NCBI RefSeq assembly: GCF_040545475.1
Contig: NZ_JBEPMA010000019.1
Coordinates: 1 to 35,382 of the forward strand
DNA from: Peptoniphilus_A olsenii
GTDB taxonomy: Bacteria > Bacillota > Clostridia > Tissierellales > Peptoniphilaceae
Reading direction: 5' to 3'
DNA: 35,382 bases
The position numbers and the translations under genes are program-made. The notes under the pieces are model-generated. The model did not search any database. It saw only the letters and a list, made by a program, of their open reading frames with translations, and had not been told where the DNA came from. Each line of letters opens with the position of its first letter. Position 1 is the stretch's first letter. Shown piece by piece: positions 1-8,486 of the stretch.

Positions 1-75
1 GAGCCGTGTGAGGGGAAACTCTCATGCACGGTTCTTAGAGGGGAAAGGGATAGTAATATCCCCGACCTACTCGAC
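1..75 (+). mobile_element. 3' end of a group II intron (domains V and VI)
   Basis: Bases 1-35 fold as a domain V hairpin: GAGCCGTG pairs with the later CACGGTTC around an inner GAGGGGAAACTCTC stem-loop, the catalytic hairpin of bacterial group II introns. Bases 36-75 form a short domain VI-like stem (GGGATA, loop, TATCCC) and end in CCTACTCGAC, a usual 3' terminus. A coding frame opens immediately afterwards at about base 76, which marks the splice junction to within a base or two. The intron is in the sense direction of the host gene, so splicing could restore that gene. Its reverse transcriptase, if present, lies to the left. Confidence 0.88.
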
Positions 76-1443
76 CAGACAATAGAGAATAAGCAGAAAT
101 TCATTTCTCAAATTATGACTTCAAAAACTCCAGTAAGAGTTGCAGAAGATGTTGATGAAGCAAGTCTATCTTATTCAGAAATTAAGGCTTTGGCTACTGG
201 AAATCCTCTAATTAAAGAAAAAATGGATTTAGATAACGAAGTTACAAAGCTAAAAATGCTTGAAGCAAACTACAAGTCTAATAAATACAAGCTTGAAGAT
301 AAGGTAAATAAAATTTATCCTCAAAGTATTTTAAAAACTGAAATGGAGATAAAGGCAGTTAAAGAAGATATTGCAAGTGTTGAAAAATTAGGAGAAGGAG
401 ATAGCAAATTTACTTCAATCAGTCTTGGTGCAAATAAAATTTTAGATAAGAAAGAAGCTGGAGAGAAGCTATTAGAAGAAATAAAAAAGGTAAAGATAAA
501 TGATAGCAAGGTCATTGGTAAATATAGAAATTTAGACTTACAAGTTTCATATAACTTTATGACTAATACTCACACCTTTAAACTTCTAGGAAAAGCAGAA
601 TACTTCGGAGAGTTTTCAAACTCTACTGATGGCAATATAACAAGACTTGATAATGCCATTGAAAAAATGCCTTCAAGACTTGAAAGATTAAATCAAAACC
701 TTGAAAACTATAAAGAATCTTTAGAAAATGCCAAAGTAGAATTAACTAAACCATTTGAAAAAGCTGATGAGTTAAGGGATAAGATACTAAGACTAGCTGA
801 GATTAATAAACTTTTAGATATGGGAGAAGTAGAAGAGTTAGAAAACCAGTCACCACTATTAGAAGATTTAAAGAGGGCGATAGTTGATTATTCTAACTAT
901 GAGTTTTCAGAATCTAATAGCTATGAAGACTTCGACAAACTATACACTGATTTAAGTCATATAGGACTTGCCTATACAGAAACACCTGATGGTAAGCATT
1001 CTATTCAATATGAGGTAAATTTGGAAGAAAAAACATGGACTCAGTATGTAGATGATGTAGCTATTAAAACAGAATCTTTTGTAGAAGAAGATATATCTAA
1101 TTCACAAGCTCTTAAAGATATGACTGAAGCCATAAAGATGTCAAGTTTTGATGATTTGGTATCAGTAGATGAAGAAGATTTAAAACAAGCACTAGGACTA
1201 GAAATAGATGATGATGGAAACTTCTATGATCCACTAGCAAAAGATCTTGATAATGATGGAATACCAGATAGGTATGACAATGATTTTAAAGATAGTGATT
1301 ATTTTGAATCAACTTATGATGTAGAGGATAATCTTCACGCAAGGAAAGAGAAACCATCAATATTGGGACAAATATCAAAATTCAAATCAGAAGAAGAAAA
1401 AGATAAAAACCAAGAAAAAAGTGAAAAAGGACAAGAAAGGTAG
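76..1443 (+). CDS. C-terminal exon of the element's SNF2-like helicase/DNA methylase
   Basis: The frame is open from the intron junction at 76, before the first ATG at 115, and runs as TIENKQKFISQI then MTSKTPVRVAED. This matches the C-terminal part of the very large SNF2-helicase/N6-methylase proteins of Tn5252/Tn1549-type elements, a family I recognise by sequence feel. The visible part has no helicase motifs; it is largely charged helix and coiled coil, with an acidic DLDNDGIPDRYDND stretch resembling a calcium-binding thrombospondin-3-like repeat near residue 380. It ends in a basic tail (SILGQISKFK...KGQER) echoed in the next gene. It is partial only because the intron and the window edge interrupt it; after splicing it would join the upstream exon. 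Exact function in transfer is inferred. Confidence 0.8.
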   Translation, partial: QTIENKQKFISQIMTSKTPVRVAEDVDEASLSYSEIKALATGNPLIKEKMDLDNEVTKLKMLEANYKSNKYKLEDKVNKIYPQSILKTEMEIKAVKEDIASVEKLGEGDSKFTSISLGANKILDKKEAGEKLLEEIKKVKINDSKVIGKYRNLDLQVSYNFMTNTHTFKLLGKAEYFGEFSNSTDGNITRLDNAIEKMPSRLERLNQNLENYKESLENAKVELTKPFEKADELRDKILRLAEINKLLDMGEVEELENQSPLLEDLKRAIVDYSNYEFSESNSYEDFDKLYTDLSHIGLAYTETPDGKHSIQYEVNLEEKTWTQYVDDVAIKTESFVEEDISNSQALKDMTEAIKMSSFDDLVSVDEEDLKQALGLEIDDDGNFYDPLAKDLDNDGIPDRYDNDFKDSDYFESTYDVEDNLHARKEKPSILGQISKFKSEEEKDKNQEKSEKGQER

Positions 1444-1486
1444 AGGAGGGCGAATAGCTCTCCTTATTTAGTACAAGGAGGAAAAT

Positions 1487-2143
1487 ATGGAATACAAAGA
1501 TATTAGAGAAAATTTAGAGGAAATGATGAATGATAATTACAAGGACTTTATAAAAGCACTTGTTAGTATAGAAAAAGGTGTTAATGATGAAAAGGCACTT
1601 GAAGAAGTCTATGTTTTATATATGAACAATGACACAACAGGTCTACTAAGTGATGACTTTGACTATATGATTGATGATATGAAAGAACAAGGTAAGATTG
1701 TTGAAAATACCAATGAACTTGAAGAAAAAGATGACCTCATAAATCTCGTGGGTAATATAGCAGGCAAAGTAGAAAATCTTGAAAGAGAAAATGCAAATGG
1801 AGAAAAGTTTAAAGTATGTAATTTTTCAATTGTTTCAAAAGATGACGATGGCAATAAAGTTTATACCAATTGTTCAGCCTATGGAGATAAGACAAAAGAT
1901 TTAGAGAACCTAAAACAAGGAGATTTTGTTAAAGTCTTCGGACAAGTAAAAACAAGTATCGATAACAACGGGAAAGAACATAAAAATGTCCGTATTTTGT
2001 CTTCTAAGCTTTTAAAAGCAAAAGAACAAGTAAAGAGTCAAGATAAAGATAAAAAGTCCATATTAGGGCAAATAAAAAGCTTTAAGACAGATGACAAAAC
2101 TAAGTCAACTAAGAAGGACCATAGCAAAGGTGCAGAGAGGTAA
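1487..2143 (+). CDS. Element-encoded OB-fold, ssDNA-binding-like protein
   Basis: This 218-residue protein follows the helicase exon by 43 bases and has a strong AAGGAGG at 1475-1481. Residues about 1-65 are an acidic helical region found in conjugative-element proteins. Residues about 85-165 look like an OB fold: strands with NLVGNIAGKVE, FKVCNFSIVSKDD, YTNCSAYGDK and GDFVKVFGQV, the spacing seen in single-stranded DNA-binding proteins. The last 30 residues are a basic tail (SILGQIKSFK...KGAER) nearly identical in pattern to the preceding protein's tail. A role in protecting or delivering ssDNA during conjugation fits its place beside helicase and relaxase, but that is inference. A strong terminator follows directly. 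Confidence 0.65.
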   Translation: MEYKDIRENLEEMMNDNYKDFIKALVSIEKGVNDEKALEEVYVLYMNNDTTGLLSDDFDYMIDDMKEQGKIVENTNELEEKDDLINLVGNIAGKVENLERENANGEKFKVCNFSIVSKDDDGNKVYTNCSAYGDKTKDLENLKQGDFVKVFGQVKTSIDNNGKEHKNVRILSSKLLKAKEQVKSQDKDKKSILGQIKSFKTDDKTKSTKKDHSKGAER

Positions 2144-2148
2144 ATATC

Positions 2149-2173
2149 GGCAGTCTTCGGACTGCCTTTATTT
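2149..2173 (+). terminator. Intrinsic terminator after the ssDNA-binding-like gene
   Basis: GGCAGTC, a TTCG tetraloop and GACTGCC make a perfect 7-bp hairpin at 2149-2166, followed by TTTATTTTTTT. It starts 6 bases after the stop codon and separates this operon from the convergent relaxase operon. Confidence 0.92.
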
Positions 2174-2253
2174 TTTTGCTCATTTAAAATGATATATCAA
2201 GTAATAGAAAATAACTTATAGTTAATGTTATAATTAAATTAAAGTGGAGTATT

Positions 2254-3594
2254 TTACCTCTCCACCTCTTTCCCATAATAATTTTCATAGTTTTTCCTAT
2301 ATTGAACAAGGTCAGAAAATTGTTCTTTATTCAAAGAATACTCTTGCATAAGGGTGTTCTTTTTTTCTTGCAATTTATCAAGTCTCGTTAATATTTCTTT
2401 TGTATTTGGTAGTTTTTTATAGTTTTCTAAAATTTCTTTAGCGGCTATTTTATAGACGGAAAGCTCACTATAATATTCTTCAGCGAATTGCTTATCTTCA
2501 GGATTTTTCTTGTGGTATTTATATATTTCACGATACTTATTTATAGTATTTATATTTTCCATATCTTGAGATAAATTCTTCATTTCAGATTCAATTTTCT
2601 TTATTTTATCTAACAAATCTTGTCTATCATCAGCAGATTTTTTGATTAGATCATCGAGCTGAGTGATTGAATTAATTCCTTGTTCTCTAAGTTTAATTAT
2701 TGAATCAGCCATTGTTTTGATATTGTGTTTTCTTGCCCAGACTTCGTAACCTTTTGAGGATTGAGCTTTTTCATTAGTAGATATATCAATAACATTTCCT
2801 ACACGTTTTTTAATAGGATTAGCTTTATTTTTAATTGCTAAATTTATTCTTTCTTTGATTTTATCTTCAGTATAATCTTCTCCGATAGTCTTCGCTCTTG
2901 TAAATCTTTGCTTATCTTTATGACGAAAAGCAATGTGTTTACCAAACTTAATTTCATAATCAATAGACTTCATATTTTCTAAAAAATCTTCCCATGATTT
3001 AGACTTATTAATCATTCTATCTATATCAAATTGCAGTTTAGACTTCCAAGAATTTCCTTTCTTGTTTTGGTCATATTCGTACCAAGATTTACCAGCAGTT
3101 TTATATTTTCTCTTGTAAGCTTCATAGTATTTATCAATGACTGAAAGCTTATTTTCTTTACATAATTCGTCACTTTGAAACCTGATTTTATGATAAGATT
3201 TTTTATTAGATTGGTAGCATTTACCAGTTTTGTAATTAACATTATTAAAAATAATATGGTTATGGATATGCCCTCTATCTATATGAGTTGCAAGAACAAA
3301 TTCATAATCTTCTTTTAAAATTTTCTTACATAATTCCATTCCAATTTCGTGAGCTTTTATAGGATCAACCTCTCCAGGTAGAAAAGATTGAATTAAATGT
3401 CTAGCAAAAACTGTACCCTTAGTATCATTATCTTCTCGAGTTTTCGAAAATTGAATATGGGCAGTAGCTGGGTGACATTTGAATGAAGATACCAAGACTT
3501 TTTCATCAGTTTTTTCGCTCTTAGTAATGTAATCTATTGCCAAATTTAGAGTTGATTTTATCGGATGTATTTTTGTAATTGCCACACTAATCAC
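2254..3594 (-). CDS. Relaxase/mobilization nuclease (MOBP type)
   Basis: This 446-residue protein would nick oriT and lead the transferred strand. The N-terminal third has the relaxase fold signatures: Tyr22 in the AIDYIT segment as candidate nucleophile, and the metal-binding three-His motif in THIDRGHIHNH (His104, His109, His111, His113), as in the relaxase/mobilization nuclease family. A basic middle region follows, and residues about 300-440 are a long coiled-coil-rich helix. Its start overlaps the end of the upstream mobC by 8 bases, indicating translational coupling. The protein ends GKEVER, resembling the ends of the two preceding element proteins. The family is clear; the subfamily and the exact nick site are not. 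Confidence 0.9.
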   Translation of the reverse strand: MISVAITKIHPIKSTLNLAIDYITKSEKTDEKVLVSSFKCHPATAHIQFSKTREDNDTKGTVFARHLIQSFLPGEVDPIKAHEIGMELCKKILKEDYEFVLATHIDRGHIHNHIIFNNVNYKTGKCYQSNKKSYHKIRFQSDELCKENKLSVIDKYYEAYKRKYKTAGKSWYEYDQNKKGNSWKSKLQFDIDRMINKSKSWEDFLENMKSIDYEIKFGKHIAFRHKDKQRFTRAKTIGEDYTEDKIKERINLAIKNKANPIKKRVGNVIDISTNEKAQSSKGYEVWARKHNIKTMADSIIKLREQGINSITQLDDLIKKSADDRQDLLDKIKKIESEMKNLSQDMENINTINKYREIYKYHKKNPEDKQFAEEYYSELSVYKIAAKEILENYKKLPNTKEILTRLDKLQEKKNTLMQEYSLNKEQFSDLVQYRKNYENYYGKEVER

Positions 3595-3943
3595 CAGAAC
3601 TTTCTTTTGATTTATTAAGAAGTAGGGAATGGATCTGCCATATTTCTTTTGCCAATTTTTCTATTTTTTCTCGCATATAATCAATGTCTTTCTTGTAAAT
3701 TACTCCCGTTGTATTAGTAGCTTTTGCAATCTGGTTTATGTTATTTGTTGCATTTGAAAGTAGCCATTGTAGGTTTCTAAATGGTTCTAAATCTACAACA
3801 TAAATCTCTTTTTCTAATACGCATTTTCTAAGAAAGTGGGACATAGTTTTGCAATTAGCAAGTTTCATTTTCTTTTCAAAAACTTCTTTTTCTTCTCTAG
3901 TTAATTTTATTTCTATTCTTTCATTTCTAAATCTATTTGCCAT
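3587..3943 (-). CDS. MobC-like relaxosome accessory protein
   Basis: A 118-residue protein with a basic N-terminus (MANRFRNERIEIKLTREE), typical of ribbon-helix-helix DNA-binding proteins, followed by the MobC-like NATNNINQIAK region near residue 68. MobC proteins bind near oriT and help the relaxase melt and nick it. It lies directly upstream of the relaxase with an 8-base overlap and directly downstream of the repeat-rich candidate oriT. TCTCCTTT on the plus strand at 3948-3955, read on the minus strand as AAAGGAGA, is the ribosome binding site and supports this start. Confidence 0.85.
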   Translation of the reverse strand: MANRFRNERIEIKLTREEKEVFEKKMKLANCKTMSHFLRKCVLEKEIYVVDLEPFRNLQWLLSNATNNINQIAKATNTTGVIYKKDIDYMREKIEKLAKEIWQIHSLLLNKSKESSGD

Positions 3944-3976
3944 CTTATTCTCCTTTATAAAATATATTTCGGGGTC

Positions 3977-4096
3977 TTAGGGTTCTCCCTAACAAGGTAA
4001 AAATTAAAAAAATGGAGCATTCCGTAAAGGTATGCTCCATTAATTTTTTCGTAAGTGTCCGTACACTTACTGTGCTTGCTACATAAGCTACATAAG
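3977..4096. other. Candidate origin of transfer (oriT) with hairpins and tandem repeat
   Basis: Upstream of mobC, 120 bases hold three perfect inverted repeats and a direct repeat: TTAGGG-TTCT-CCCTAA (3977-3992); ATGGAGCAT/ATGCTCCAT (4012-4040); GTAAGTGT-CCGT-ACACTTAC (4051-4070); and CTACATAAG twice in tandem (4079-4096). oriT regions usually lie beside the relaxosome genes and show such structures. The nick site cannot be assigned from sequence alone. The 4012-4040 hairpin may be only a terminator. Confidence 0.55.
4012..4040. terminator. Bidirectional hairpin, probable end of the araC transcript
   Basis: A perfect 9-bp stem (ATGGAGCAT/ATGCTCCAT, 11-base loop) has an A-rich run before it and TTAATTTTTT after it, so it can terminate on either strand. 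On the minus strand it lies about 185 bases past the AraC-type gene's stop. It also lies inside the candidate oriT. Confidence 0.6.
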
Positions 4097-4224
4097 AATA
4101 AATTAGATATCAAGCGTTAAGCAAGTTTTGAATTTGTAACTATATTATAACAAATAATCGTGGGCTATTCTATATAAAGATTGCCAAAATACAGATAATG
4201 ATTGAGGTTACAGAACTGTTAATA

Positions 4225-5217
4225 TCATAAATGGTTTTTAGAAGTTGAAATTGTAGAACTAATGCTGTGAAAATTAGAATTATCTTTTCTATATTCACGT
4301 GGCGTGCATCCTACATGTTGTTTGAAAATATAAGTAAAACTGCTTTGATGAGAATACCCCACAGCGCTAGCGATTTGTTGTATTGATAAATCATTTTCTA
4401 ATAATAATCTTTTTGCTTTATCTATGCGGCAGTTCTTAATAAATTCTACAATTGTATATCCATATATTGAGTGAAATAGTTCAGACAGTTTAGATTTGCT
4501 CATATTGCACATGCGTGCATACATTTGAATGTTCGTTGGATTGGAAAAGTTTTGTTCTAAATAGTGACCAAGACGATGAAGTGCTTCTGAATCTTCTTTG
4601 TCTATAACATTGTGAACAGCATTGCTTTTCCAAGATAAAAATGCTTCGATTATTTCTAATATTTTAGCCTCATAGAATAGTTCCGAGATTTCTGATGTTG
4701 GTGTGTATGTGGCAATATCATCAAGTATTGTTGAGATTTTTGGTATAAATAGGTCTGTACCAATTCGAGGGACTATTTCTGAAAGTGAAGAAAAGTCTTG
4801 ATGAAATATTTTTGGAAGGTATTCTTCATAATATTCAGGGAAAATTGAAACTCCAACACTGTCTAACCAAATCCCAGCAGGAATTATATATTCATGCTCG
4901 CCATTATCAAGGTAATAACCAATAAGTTGATTTTTTTGATTACAAGAATTTTTTTTAATTGCTCTTGCAACATAAAATGAACTTTGGGAAAGTACCAACA
5001 TTTTAGGGTGATAATATCTGTAATGCATTTCATTATAAAAACAAAGATGGTAAATATTTATAGAACAAAATGCATTTACAGGGTATGTCCATAGATATCC
5101 TTCGCCAGTACTATCTTTTGGCACCATGGTAAAACCACCACTGGGTTTGATACCAGATTTATCAGGATTTAGATTTAGTTGAGAAAATAAACCGGAATAA
5201 AATTTATCAGCATACAT
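4225..5217 (-). CDS. AraC-family transcriptional regulator
   Basis: 330 residues. The last 100 hold two helix-turn-helix units typical of AraC/XylS proteins: one around YARMCNMSKSKLSELF and one around IQQIASAVGYSHQSSF, ending in the family hallmark GCTPREYR. The N-terminal 200 residues are an unassigned sensor domain. It is divergent from the ECF importer operon 264 bases away, so it most likely controls that operon and perhaps itself. Two direct ATGTCCAAA copies spaced 21 bp just upstream of its start fit binding by two such motifs. AGGAG lies about 9 bases before the ATG on the minus strand. The ligand is unknown; AraC-type activators next to metallophore transporters suggest an iron or siderophore signal, which is inference. 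Confidence 0.9.
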   Translation of the reverse strand: MYADKFYSGLFSQLNLNPDKSGIKPSGGFTMVPKDSTGEGYLWTYPVNAFCSINIYHLCFYNEMHYRYYHPKMLVLSQSSFYVARAIKKNSCNQKNQLIGYYLDNGEHEYIIPAGIWLDSVGVSIFPEYYEEYLPKIFHQDFSSLSEIVPRIGTDLFIPKISTILDDIATYTPTSEISELFYEAKILEIIEAFLSWKSNAVHNVIDKEDSEALHRLGHYLEQNFSNPTNIQMYARMCNMSKSKLSELFHSIYGYTIVEFIKNCRIDKAKRLLLENDLSIQQIASAVGYSHQSSFTYIFKQHVGCTPREYRKDNSNFHSISSTISTSKNHL

Positions 5218-5239
5218 TTGCGGCGCTCCTTTTTATAAA

Positions 5240-5269
5240 ATGTCCAAAATTTTTAGTATAATGTCCAAA
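5240..5269. promoter_or_regulatory. Direct-repeat operator for the AraC-type regulator
   Basis: ATGTCCAAA occurs at 5240-5248 and 5261-5269, spaced 21 bp or two helical turns, between the regulator and the importer operon. AraC proteins commonly bind direct repeats with this phasing. A further inverted repeat TGCAAAG-N5-CTTTGCA lies at 5286-5304. Confidence 0.5.
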
Positions 5270-5481
5270 CAAAATTTGGAGATATTGCAAAGGATAACTT
5301 TGCATATTATAATAAATATATGAGTTAGCTAGGTCTAACCTTTTGTATATATTATATGCTGAACCACAAGGGAAATCAAGTAAAATGAGTTTATAAATTA
5401 ATAATATGTATTGGATAAAATACTAAATGATGTTTCTTGAGTATCAAGCGTAAATATAAAAAATTAAGGAGGATGTATTAC

Positions 5482-6093
5482 ATGACAGATAAGAAAGGTT
5501 TGAATCCAAACAGATTAAATGGTAAAGATTTAATCAATGCTGGGATTTTTTCAGCGATTTATGTGGTTATTATTATTGCAGTCGCATGCACTTTGGGGTT
5601 GATTCCAATTGGCTTTTTACTTCTCACTTTTGTTGTCCCATTTGTAGAAGGTATTCCAATGATGCTTTATTTTACAAAGATAAAGAAATTTGGAATGCTA
5701 ATAATTTTACAGGCAGTAATTGGGATTGCCATGATTTTAACAGGAATGGGATATGATCTATTGATTTGGGCAATCATAACAGGAATTGTTGGAGAACTTA
5801 TTTTGAAAGCTTCCAAATACCAAAAGAGCATGGGGTGTGTTCTTGCATATGCAGTATCGAGTATATGTATTGCGGGAAATTATGTACATTGGCTCACAGC
5901 GAGTCAGGAATGGTTAAAGAATAAGGCAGCTAGCTATGGAGAAACATTTATGTATTCTGTTTATGGATGGTTTCATAGTAACTGGTGGTTATTCCCTCTT
6001 TTGATTGTTTCTTGCTTTGTGGGCGGCTTTCTTGGCGGGATGATTGGTCGTAAGGTTTTGAGGAAACATTTTGAAAGAAGCGGGTTGGTGTAA
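5482..6093 (+). CDS. ECF transporter substrate-binding (S) component, Trep_Strep/MptD family
   Basis: A 203-residue hydrophobic protein with about six membrane segments, resembling the Trep_Strep (MptD) group of energy-coupling-factor S components, which capture a small substrate and dock on the T/A module. The start is ATG 5482 because AAGGAGG lies at 5466-5472; an upstream in-frame TTG at 5437 lacks such a site. The N-terminus LNGKDLINAGIFSAIYVV is typical of the group. Its stop overlaps the ATG of the T gene by one base, so S, T and A form one operon. The substrate is not established for this S family; siderophore-like or metal-chelate ligands are possible. Confidence 0.82.
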   Translation: MTDKKGLNPNRLNGKDLINAGIFSAIYVVIIIAVACTLGLIPIGFLLLTFVVPFVEGIPMMLYFTKIKKFGMLIILQAVIGIAMILTGMGYDLLIWAIITGIVGELILKASKYQKSMGCVLAYAVSSICIAGNYVHWLTASQEWLKNKAASYGETFMYSVYGWFHSNWWLFPLLIVSCFVGGFLGGMIGRKVLRKHFERSGLV

Positions 6094-6836
6094 TGATTTC
6101 TGAACTATATCAGAAAAATGCAACGGCGGATAAACTATATCTTGATCCACGAACAAAGATATTGATGTGTTTGCTTGTATCAACTACTTTGCTCAGTGGT
6201 TCTCCTGTTGGATACTTAAAAGTTTTTCACACGATACTTTCACTTTTGCCGTTTGTTTTTTTGATTGTTTTAAAGAAGGTGCGAGCAGTAGTTTATTTTT
6301 TTGCTTTGTATCTTTTTGCACTATTTGTTCCAGATCTTCTTGCACCGCATTTACCAACTTGGTTTAACCTCTTGTTTACGGGAATAATTGCATTTTCGGT
6401 AGAAATTATTCCTGGTTATATGATGGCATATTTTATTTTTTCAACAACATCTGTAGGCGAGTTTATTGCAGCTATGGATAGAATGCATGTTACGAAAAAA
6501 CTTACAATTCCTATTTCGGTAACATTTCGTTTTTTTCCTACCATTAGAGAAGAATATGTAAATGTGCGAGATGCTATGAAATTGCGAGGGATAGGTTCTT
6601 TTCGCAACCCTCTTATGATGTTAGAGTTTAGGATGGTTCCATTTTTAACAAGCATTGTATCTATTGGTAATGATTTGGCTGCTTCTGCACTTACAAGGGG
6701 ACTTGCAGCACCTAATGAAAGAACTAATGTAAGTAATATTGGGTTTACGTGGAGAGACTATCTTGTTTTCGGCAGTTTAATTATTTTTTATATCCTTTAT
6801 TTTATTCTTATGTTCAAGCAAAAGGGGGCTTTATGA
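6093..6836 (+). CDS. ECF transporter transmembrane (T) component, CbiQ/EcfT family
   Basis: 247 residues with several membrane segments, and in the cytoplasmic part the two short Ala-Arg-Gly-like motifs that contact the ATPases: DAMKLRGIG near residue 165 and SALTRGLA near residue 203. This is the scaffold subunit joining the S component to the ATPases. It overlaps the S gene by one base and the ATPase gene by four (ATGA), so translation is coupled. Confidence 0.9.
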   Translation: MISELYQKNATADKLYLDPRTKILMCLLVSTTLLSGSPVGYLKVFHTILSLLPFVFLIVLKKVRAVVYFFALYLFALFVPDLLAPHLPTWFNLLFTGIIAFSVEIIPGYMMAYFIFSTTSVGEFIAAMDRMHVTKKLTIPISVTFRFFPTIREEYVNVRDAMKLRGIGSFRNPLMMLEFRMVPFLTSIVSIGNDLAASALTRGLAAPNERTNVSNIGFTWRDYLVFGSLIIFYILYFILMFKQKGAL

Positions 6837-8317
6837 TTAAATTTGAAAATGCAAGTTTTGTATATAAGAACGGGCAGAGAAATAATGGTATGCGAGATGT
6901 GAGCTTAAATATTCCGGAAGGTCAAGTTGTCCTGCTTTGTGGTGAATCTGGTTGTGGAAAAACAACTCTTACAAGAATGATAAATGGTCTAGTTCCGCAT
7001 TTTTATGAAGGGGAAATGTCAGGTGAAGTTTTTGTTTGCGGAAACAATGTAGCTGAATGTGAACTGTATCAGCTAGCGTATTATGTAGGATCAGTATTTC
7101 AGAATCCAAAATCCCAGTTTTATACAGTTAAAACAGATACAGAAGTAGTATTCACATGTGAAAATCTCGGAATGGAGAAACAACTTATTTTTGAACGTTT
7201 TGAAAATATTGTTGAGGCTCTTGATATTACTGCATTGCTAGGGAAAAGTCTTTTTTCTCTATCTGGCGGGGAAAAACAGAGGGTTGCTTGTGCTTCCGCT
7301 ATAGCACCTAATCCTCCAATAGTCGTTATGGACGAGCCTACTTCCAATTTAGACACGCATACTATCGCACAGCTGCGAAAGATTATTAAAAAATGGAAGC
7401 AGGATAGAAAAACGGTGATAATTGCTGAACATCGTTTGGAATGGCTTATGGATTTAGCTGATCGTGTGATATATATGAAAAATGGACGAATTATAAATGA
7501 TTATACAATAGAACAATTTAAGAAAATCAGTAAAGAACAATTAAAAATTATGGGGCTTAGAAGTAAGCCTGAATTTCAAAAAGAGAATAGAGCAACGGAT
7601 AATGCTGGAAAAATAGAGTTTGTTGATTTTAGTTATACTTACAAAGGAGAAAATAAACCGGCTCTTTCTATTCCTTATATAAACCTTCCGGAAAACTCTA
7701 TTATCGGCATTGTTGGAAACAATGGAGCAGGTAAATCTACTTTCGGACATGCTTTCTGTGGTTTGGAAAAAAGGTCGAAAGGGGATATCTTTCTAAATGG
7801 AGAAAGTTTTAAAAGAAAAAATCGAATCGAAAGTACTTATATTGTTATGCAGGATGTAAATCAGCAGCTTTTTACCGAAAGTGTATTTGAAGAAGTCAGG
7901 TTATCTATGGAGAGGTTAGGATTGTCTCATGAAGAACAGGAGAAAAGAACAAATATTATTCTGAAAGAGTTAGGGTTGGAAGAATTTAAAGACTCTCATC
8001 CCATGTCTTTGTCCGGAGGGCAAAAACAACGTGTTGCAATGGCTAGTGCGCTTGCATCTGATAAAAGATTTCTCCTATATGATGAACCAACTAGTGGACT
8101 TGATTATATGCATATGATTGAGGTGGCAGATGCTATAAAGCGTATGAAGGCGGCGAGACGAACGCAATTTGTGATTACGCATGATTCGGAGCTTGTTTCA
8201 AGATGCTGTGATTATATTCTATTTCTTGAATGTGGGGAAGTAAAATGTATTGGAAATATAGATGATATGGCAATACAGGAGACACTTCAAGAATTTTGGA
8301 ATCAGGTTTACATGTAG
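6833..8317 (+). CDS. ECF transporter ATPase with two fused nucleotide-binding domains
   Basis: A 494-residue soluble ATPase made of two ABC domains in one chain, replacing the usual EcfA1/EcfA2 pair. Domain 1 has Walker A GESGCGKT (37-44), signature LSGGEKQRV and Walker B VVMDEPTSNLD. Domain 2 has Walker A GNNGAGKS, signature LSGGQKQRV and Walker B LLYDEPTSGLD. Both keep the catalytic Glu, so both sites look competent. The start is ATG 6833, in the ATGA overlap with the T gene; extending upstream to 6749 would add residues read from inside the T gene and is rejected. It energises the importer made with the two preceding proteins. Confidence 0.93.
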   Translation: MIKFENASFVYKNGQRNNGMRDVSLNIPEGQVVLLCGESGCGKTTLTRMINGLVPHFYEGEMSGEVFVCGNNVAECELYQLAYYVGSVFQNPKSQFYTVKTDTEVVFTCENLGMEKQLIFERFENIVEALDITALLGKSLFSLSGGEKQRVACASAIAPNPPIVVMDEPTSNLDTHTIAQLRKIIKKWKQDRKTVIIAEHRLEWLMDLADRVIYMKNGRIINDYTIEQFKKISKEQLKIMGLRSKPEFQKENRATDNAGKIEFVDFSYTYKGENKPALSIPYINLPENSIIGIVGNNGAGKSTFGHAFCGLEKRSKGDIFLNGESFKRKNRIESTYIVMQDVNQQLFTESVFEEVRLSMERLGLSHEEQEKRTNIILKELGLEEFKDSHPMSLSGGQKQRVAMASALASDKRFLLYDEPTSGLDYMHMIEVADAIKRMKAARRTQFVITHDSELVSRCCDYILFLECGEVKCIGNIDDMAIQETLQEFWNQVYM

Positions 8318-8403
8318 ATGAAATGATGAATTAAGCTTTAGGTTCTTTTTTAAAATAATGGACAAAATAAATCAGCAACTTTGATTGTTTGTTTTGATTT
8401 TGC

Positions 8404-8437
8404 TTTTGCAAGAGGTACTAAGATGCCTCTTGCAAAA
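8404..8437. repeat. Perfect 12-bp inverted repeat between importer and TetR genes
   Basis: TTTTGCAAGAGG (8404-8415) and CCTCTTGCAAAA (8426-8437) form a strong hairpin with a 10-base loop. It is followed by A, not T, on the plus strand, so it is not a classic intrinsic terminator. It may be an operator or may stabilise the 3' end of the importer mRNA. Confidence 0.6.
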
Positions 8438-8448
8438 AAAATAACATA

Positions 8449-8469
8449 ATTGATAGTACTATTATCAAT
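8449..8469. promoter_or_regulatory. Palindromic candidate operator upstream of tetR
   Basis: ATTGATA-N7-TATCAAT is a 21-bp palindrome ending 17 bases before the TetR start codon, the size and place usual for TetR-family autorepression. No clear promoter hexamers are visible around it. Confidence 0.5.
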
Positions 8470-8486
8470 GTACAAGGGGGAATTTT

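Noticed and set aside
6749..6832. Longer ECF ATPase starting at 6749
   Set aside because: The extra 28 residues are an out-of-frame reading of the T component's last helix; ATG 6833 in the ATGA overlap starts with normal ATPase text.
8404..8437. Intrinsic terminator after the importer operon
   Set aside because: The hairpin is strong, but A follows on the plus strand and no T run follows on the minus strand; reported only as an inverted repeat.
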